Origin: Cyanobacteria bacterium UBA7694 | Lineage (GTDB): Bacteria > Cyanobacteriota > Sericytochromatia > UBA7694 | Reading direction: 5' to 3' | Length of the DNA stretch: 8,948 nt | Assembly: GCA_002482705.1 (NCBI GenBank) | Contig: DLGM01000003.1 | Span: 1 to 8,948, forward strand | Shown here: positions 6,301-8,948 of the stretch, piece by piece | Layout: each line of letters starts with the position of its first letter | Position numbering within the stretch: the first letter of the stretch is position 1 | Program-made: the position numbers and the translations under genes | The notes under the pieces: generated by a model | Seen by the model: only the letters and a program-made list of their open reading frames with translations | Told to the model about the DNA's origin: nothing | Databases searched by the model: none

Positions 6301-7660
6301 ATTCCATATTTATGGCTTGGACACAAATACGCCACTGAACTTAGAAACGATGCTTTTGTCCTATACCCAAGACGCTCACAATGACTTGAGTAATGCCCTT
6401 GATGTAGCGATCGAAACCGGTGATCCTTTTGACATTGAATTGGAAAGAAATCCCCAGTCGGAGCACTCCCAATGGGTGCGTGCAACCTGTCGCCCCATTC
6501 GTTTACAACACCAGACGATTAAGTTGTTTGGCACCATTCAGGACATCAGTCTGCTCAAACAGGCTCAACAAGAGCTGCACATGCTTTCACTGGTGGCCAG
6601 TGAAACCGATATCTTTGTTTTGATCACCAATGCCCAAGGGCGGATTGAATGGGCGAATGCAGCGTTTATTCTGCGCGCGGGTTATACCCTTGAAATGATT
6701 AAAAACTGCGTTCCCAGCGAATTATTGGCCGGGCCAGGCACTTCTGTTCAGGAGCTTGAACGCTTCCAACAGGCATTGGCAACGGGGCAAGTATTTCATC
6801 ATGAGTTACTTCTGTATAGCCAACAGCAAGAACCTTTCTGGGCACGGGTTTCATTGACGCCAGTTGTCAATCATCGGGGGCAACTCGACAATTATATTGT
6901 GCTTATGAGTGATGTCACCGAGCGACATGCCCAAGAGCAAGAGCGCCAGCGTCTGATGGATGACTTATTGCGTCAAAACAAAGATTTATTGCAGTTTTCA
7001 TACATTGTTTCCCATCACTTGCGGGCTCCCGTGGCCAATTTAGAGGGTATTCTCAAGCTTTTGCAAAGTGACACGCTCAGTCCGATAGATCGGGAGATGG
7101 TGATGCACCTGTCTGATTCAGCGGCCCAGTTGGAACGGGTAATGCAAGATCTGAACCGTATTTTGGCTTTGCGGACACCTGTGCATGAGACGCGTGAACC
7201 CCTGCGTCTCAGCGACTTATGGAAACAGGTGCAGGACAGCCTGAAAATTCAGTTGGCGGGTTGTCAGGCTTCTGTTCAGGGCGACTTCAGTGCGATTGAT
7301 GAGATATTAGGTGTGCGCAGTTATTTGCAAAATATTTTGCATACCCTGTTGAGCAATGCCATCAAATATCGTAACCCCCAACGTCCTTTACACATTCGCT
7401 TGAGTGCTGAAGTCAGCCAGGGTCAGGTGGTGATTGTGTTCCAAGATAATGGTTTGGGGATCGATCTCAAACGTTATGGAAACAAACTCTTCGGGCTGTA
7501 CAAACGCTTCCACCCGCATATCCCCGGCCGGGGCCTCAAACTGCATTTGGCCAAAACCGAAATCGAAGCCTTGGGGGGCAGTATTCGTGTCGAAAGTGCC
7601 CCGGATCAGGGTGCCTGCTTTTGTGTTATGTTGCCTTTGCCGCCACTTATAGGGGGCTGA
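3311..7660 (+). CDS. CheB-CheR-coiled coil-PAS-histidine kinase fusion protein
   Basis: A 1449-residue multidomain signalling protein without signal peptide or membrane helix, so probably cytoplasmic. Residues about 8-193 are a CheB methylesterase with its likely catalytic triad: S17 in GASAGG, H45 in QHLSP, D137 in GTGSDGALG. It lacks the N-terminal receiver of classical CheB. Residues about 205-470 are a CheR methyltransferase: VTAFFRDP at 274-281, the SAM-binding PGCATGEEPYS at 309-319, FATDID at 340-345 and SCRNLLIYF at 411-419. A PAS-like region (about 510-615) is followed by a helix with six consecutive heptads (662-703). PAS domains lie at about 725-838, 850-962, 972-1085 and 1092-1205. 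The kinase follows: H box SHHLRAP with H1235, N box LLSNAIKY with N1349, G1 DNGLG at 1379-1383 and a deviant G2 GRGLKL at 1406-1411. There is no receiver domain. An in-frame TAA two codons upstream fixes ATG 3311 as the first possible start. Such fusions are known hybrid sensors; signal and target are unknown. Confidence 0.93.
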   Translation: MSTRSGEILAVIGIGASAGGLEALQEFLSHLPPQLQGVALIIAQHLSPTHKSRLVELLSRDTGLTVLEASQHQQLLPNHVYITPPDSDIRVGHGRIYLSKPFNVMGPKPSVDILFQSLADDLAESAIGIIFSGTGSDGALGVMALKEKGGRVLVQDPESARYDGMPLAAIQTGAVDMVSVPEQMGVELLELLSAQISAKPVPAVADNADFERLFQLLSRRTGTDFANYKPSTFFRRLDKRMGQLGISDLSAYLYYINEHPGELDALFNTLLIGVTAFFRDPAAFSALENNFAQLLAKKMPGDPIRIWVPGCATGEEPYSLAIILNSLLKDRIQQHPIQIFATDIDERAIAIARRGLYPQSSLEHISTAYLEQYFLRKGDDYELLKNIRSLVLFSKHDITHNPPFLKLDLISCRNLLIYFGANLQKHIMPIFHYALNPNGYLFLGKSETVGQFSDLFAVVNGNYKLFQRKPGESLYALKFSAFKPHLKPARPILVRKPRQELPLAEIIKETLFNTFEHPYVVINEVMDIQEIRGDVSIYLGLREGSMNVNLLKMVREELQIELRAVVNRAIADRQQVKTTMRRFVHGGQEHWVVVSCRPMLHPESLLELYLVVFEAQSPPIAAGAITSTFDSEAGEQLRLLELEQELTATKAHLQTYIEELETSNEELQSLNEEMQSTNEELQSANEELETSNEELQSTNEEIQIAYQELKATHDALEQKEISLRISETHTQALLNNTVLGFILVDKHYRILKFNTRAHELLQPVSTALENNRPVIDLFPLPQLETFLGDFTQAIAGTVVQRREYAFGDRWLLMHMLPVLDGDGQAEVVAISLEDVTEVKRLNQNLLRSEKLMSSIFQVAATGICITDDRGIFYRVNDAYCAIYGYTRDELIGQHFTMMLPPDERATVAQMHDAFMAGETELPGEWIVMRKNGSLLAIYATASLLVQEDGTRYKITSVTDITENHKYRNLLQETQEAAKVGGWEYDLMTHELSWTDEVFHIYGLDTNTPLNLETMLLSYTQDAHNDLSNALDVAIETGDPFDIELERNPQSEHSQWVRATCRPIRLQHQTIKLFGTIQDISLLKQAQQELHMLSLVASETDIFVLITNAQGRIEWANAAFILRAGYTLEMIKNCVPSELLAGPGTSVQELERFQQALATGQVFHHELLLYSQQQEPFWARVSLTPVVNHRGQLDNYIVLMSDVTERHAQEQERQRLMDDLLRQNKDLLQFSYIVSHHLRAPVANLEGILKLLQSDTLSPIDREMVMHLSDSAAQLERVMQDLNRILALRTPVHETREPLRLSDLWKQVQDSLKIQLAGCQASVQGDFSAIDEILGVRSYLQNILHTLLSNAIKYRNPQRPLHIRLSAEVSQGQVVIVFQDNGLGIDLKRYGNKLFGLYKRFHPHIPGRGLKLHLAKTEIEALGGSIRVESAPDQGACFCVMLPLPPLIGG
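5294..5419 (+). repeat. Six 21-base heptad repeats encoding a coiled coil
   Basis: Residues 662-703 of the sensor read as six successive seven-residue units of the form [TS]xNEE[LMI][QE]: TSNEELQ, SLNEEMQ, STNEELQ, SANEELE, TSNEELQ, STNEEIQ. The protein repeat is nearly perfect, while the codons differ between copies (GAG/GAA, CTC/TTA/TTG, CAG/CAA), so it is an old, selected repeat and not a recent tandem expansion. It likely forms a parallel signalling helix linking the CheB/CheR half to the PAS/kinase half. Confidence 0.85.
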
Positions 7661-8948
7661 AACGTCGGAATAATTGACGCCCCAAGACGCTCAGAATCAC
7701 GCCTAGGCCCCCTAAAAACAACAGGGGAAGAGCCGTTCTGCGGGCCGTGCTAAGCGCTGAAGGTTCGCTAAAAATAAATTGCGGAAGATGTGCATAGTCA
7801 CTGGCTTTGATCGCTTGCTGGGAACGGATTTTAGGCGTAAACCAAGCTTGCCAGCGCTGATGGAATGCCTGCACCTGTTTTTCCCACTGTTGGTAGCGAT
7901 ACAGGCTATTGCCTGCCAAGTCGGTCAGAACCTGGTGGGCGACCAGGCTGGGAGATAACCACTGGAGCCGATCCACCCACTGCTGCTGACGGAGCAACTG
8001 CCCCCGGTACTGGGCTGTGACTGGCTGTAGGGCTTCTGCGACTGCGGCTTCTTTGGCCAATTGTAAATGGGCAAACTCTGCTTGGTTGACTTTTCCCCGC
8101 AACAATTCGGGGTGATCTTCAAAATATTTACTGAGTAATTTACTGCTCTGGCTGCGTGCTTCTTGGGTTACTTCGGCCACTGTTTGCACAAACTGCACGC
8201 GGGAAGGCACCGGGTACAAGACCCGCGCACTGAGGTTGATCGCTCCGGGCACAATCACCAAGGCACCGAACCAAGCCAGCGCCAACAGAGCGGCATTGGT
8301 TGTTGCCGCTTTGCCCAATCCATTAATGACCCAACTCAGGGCAAACCAGAAGCCGCCGTAGACCAAGATCAGACCAGTGACCAATGTCCAGCGCAGTAAG
8401 GAGCCGGGTGTATGGAGCGAACTCATCAGCAGCCCCAGTGCACTCAAGCCCAAAACACTGGCGCACAGCGGAATGGCACGGGCCACTAACTTGGCTGCAA
8501 TCAGGCGTTGGGCGCTCAGGGGTTGGGACAATAACAGGCGCAGGGTTCCCAATTCTTGCTCAGATGCCAAGAGGTCAAAGCTCAAAGCCAAAATGAGCAG
8601 CGGGTAAAGGTAAATCACAAAAAAGCTGAAATCAAATTGCCCGGCTTGTTGTTGTAAGGGGTTGTCTAGGCGTGAGAGGCTGACAAAAGTATCGGGGCTG
8701 CCCAGCGTCACTTGGCGGGCCAGGGGGTACAGATCGCTTTGCCCCACTGCGACCAAGGCCAAGGGGCCAGGAGGGAGTGTAGCTGGGGTGCCCTTTTGGG
8801 CAACGCGGAGCGGGTTTTGGTAGGCTTTGAGGCGCTTGCCTGGTTTGGCTTCCGCTTTGCGGGTTTTTTTTGCATCTTGGTCGCGACGTTGGGTTTCAGC
8901 TTGTTCAATTTCGCTGATAGCCCGCTGCTGATATTGGGCTTCACGCGT
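7647..8948 (-). CDS. DUF3526-type ABC-2 transporter permease, partial (N-terminus beyond window)
   Basis: The open frame continues without a stop from the right edge to TAA at 7647-7649, 434 codons. A TTG at 8760-8762 could be mistaken for the start, but 62 further in-frame codons precede it. They encode family-like sequence (NPLRVAQKG, TLPPGPLALVAVGQSDLYP), so the real start and first membrane helix lie outside. Counting from the edge, hydrophobic helices lie at about 106-127, 153-175, 184-208, 216-238 and 405-424. A conserved cytoplasmic-type segment SEQELGTLRLLLSQPLSAQR (129-148) follows the first. A large, charged presumed extracytoplasmic region (about 239-404) carries LYPVPSRVQFV and YFEDHPELL, which I recognise from DUF3526 permeases related to ABC-2 exporters. 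Such permeases work with a separate ATPase, not seen here but expected upstream outside the window. Substrate unknown. The 3' end overlaps the convergent kinase gene by 14 bases. Confidence 0.88.
   Translation of the reverse strand, partial: TREAQYQQRAISEIEQAETQRRDQDAKKTRKAEAKPGKRLKAYQNPLRVAQKGTPATLPPGPLALVAVGQSDLYPLARQVTLGSPDTFVSLSRLDNPLQQQAGQFDFSFFVIYLYPLLILALSFDLLASEQELGTLRLLLSQPLSAQRLIAAKLVARAIPLCASVLGLSALGLLMSSLHTPGSLLRWTLVTGLILVYGGFWFALSWVINGLGKAATTNAALLALAWFGALVIVPGAINLSARVLYPVPSRVQFVQTVAEVTQEARSQSSKLLSKYFEDHPELLRGKVNQAEFAHLQLAKEAAVAEALQPVTAQYRGQLLRQQQWVDRLQWLSPSLVAHQVLTDLAGNSLYRYQQWEKQVQAFHQRWQAWFTPKIRSQQAIKASDYAHLPQFIFSEPSALSTARRTALPLLFLGGLGVILSVLGRQLFRRFSPL

Noticed and set aside
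3311..7660. Possibility that the large open frame is an assembly fusion of separate chemotaxis and kinase genes
   Set aside because: The order CheB-CheR-coiled coil-PAS-kinase is a known natural architecture and the frame is uninterrupted with no composition break at joints.
7925..8607. Other open frames over the permease gene (minus 7925-8122; plus 8163-8399, 8377-8607, 8384-8596)
   Set aside because: Overlap a clear DUF3526 permease with membrane helices; no domains or start signals.

Overview
The window is chromosomal DNA with bacterial gene structure: close packing, short spacers, Shine-Dalgarno-like sites, and no RNA genes, CRISPR arrays or insertion sequences that I can recognise. The lineage is uncertain. 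One gene joins a copper-amine-oxidase-type N-terminal domain, an AMIN domain and a phosphodiester glycosidase domain behind a signal peptide. Together with moderate GC, this would fit a diderm such as the non-photosynthetic relatives of Cyanobacteria (Melainabacteria/Sericytochromatia-like), but this is a low-confidence inference and no marker gene is present.

Layout from left to right. (1) Positions 1-277, minus strand: the 5' part of a DUF192-family gene that runs off the left edge and overlaps the end of the next gene by about 14 bases. (2) 264-2075, minus: an exported cell-envelope protein, CuAO-N + AMIN + NAGPA-type phosphodiester glycosidase. (3) 2076-2226: a 151-base spacer with a possible extended -10 promoter and a small hairpin. 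(4) 2227-3096, minus: an EamA/DMT-family membrane transporter with about 10 helices. (5) 3097-3310: a divergent regulatory region with a good sigma-70-like promoter reading right and a 6-bp hairpin just before the ribosome binding site. (6) 3311-7660, plus: a 1449-residue fusion of CheB methylesterase, CheR methyltransferase, a PAS-like region, a heptad coiled coil, four PAS domains and a histidine kinase. (7) 7647-8948, minus: a DUF3526-type ABC-2 permease whose N-terminus lies beyond the right edge and whose 3' end overlaps the kinase gene by 14 bases in convergent orientation.

The three left-hand genes share a strand and may be partly co-transcribed. The glycosidase/DUF192 pair overlap and are probably translationally coupled. 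The large sensor stands alone, with no chemoreceptor, response regulator or other chemotaxis gene in view, so its output partner is unknown. The permease should be accompanied by an ABC ATPase gene outside the window.

Nothing here is clearly a new system. The most useful points are two genes that are easily missed or mis-started (the DUF192 gene and the true extent of the permease) and unusual residues in the H and G2 boxes of the sensor kinase. Two further points are a PAS domain that resembles LOV without its photoactive cysteine motif, and paired extended -10 promoter plus leader-hairpin arrangements.
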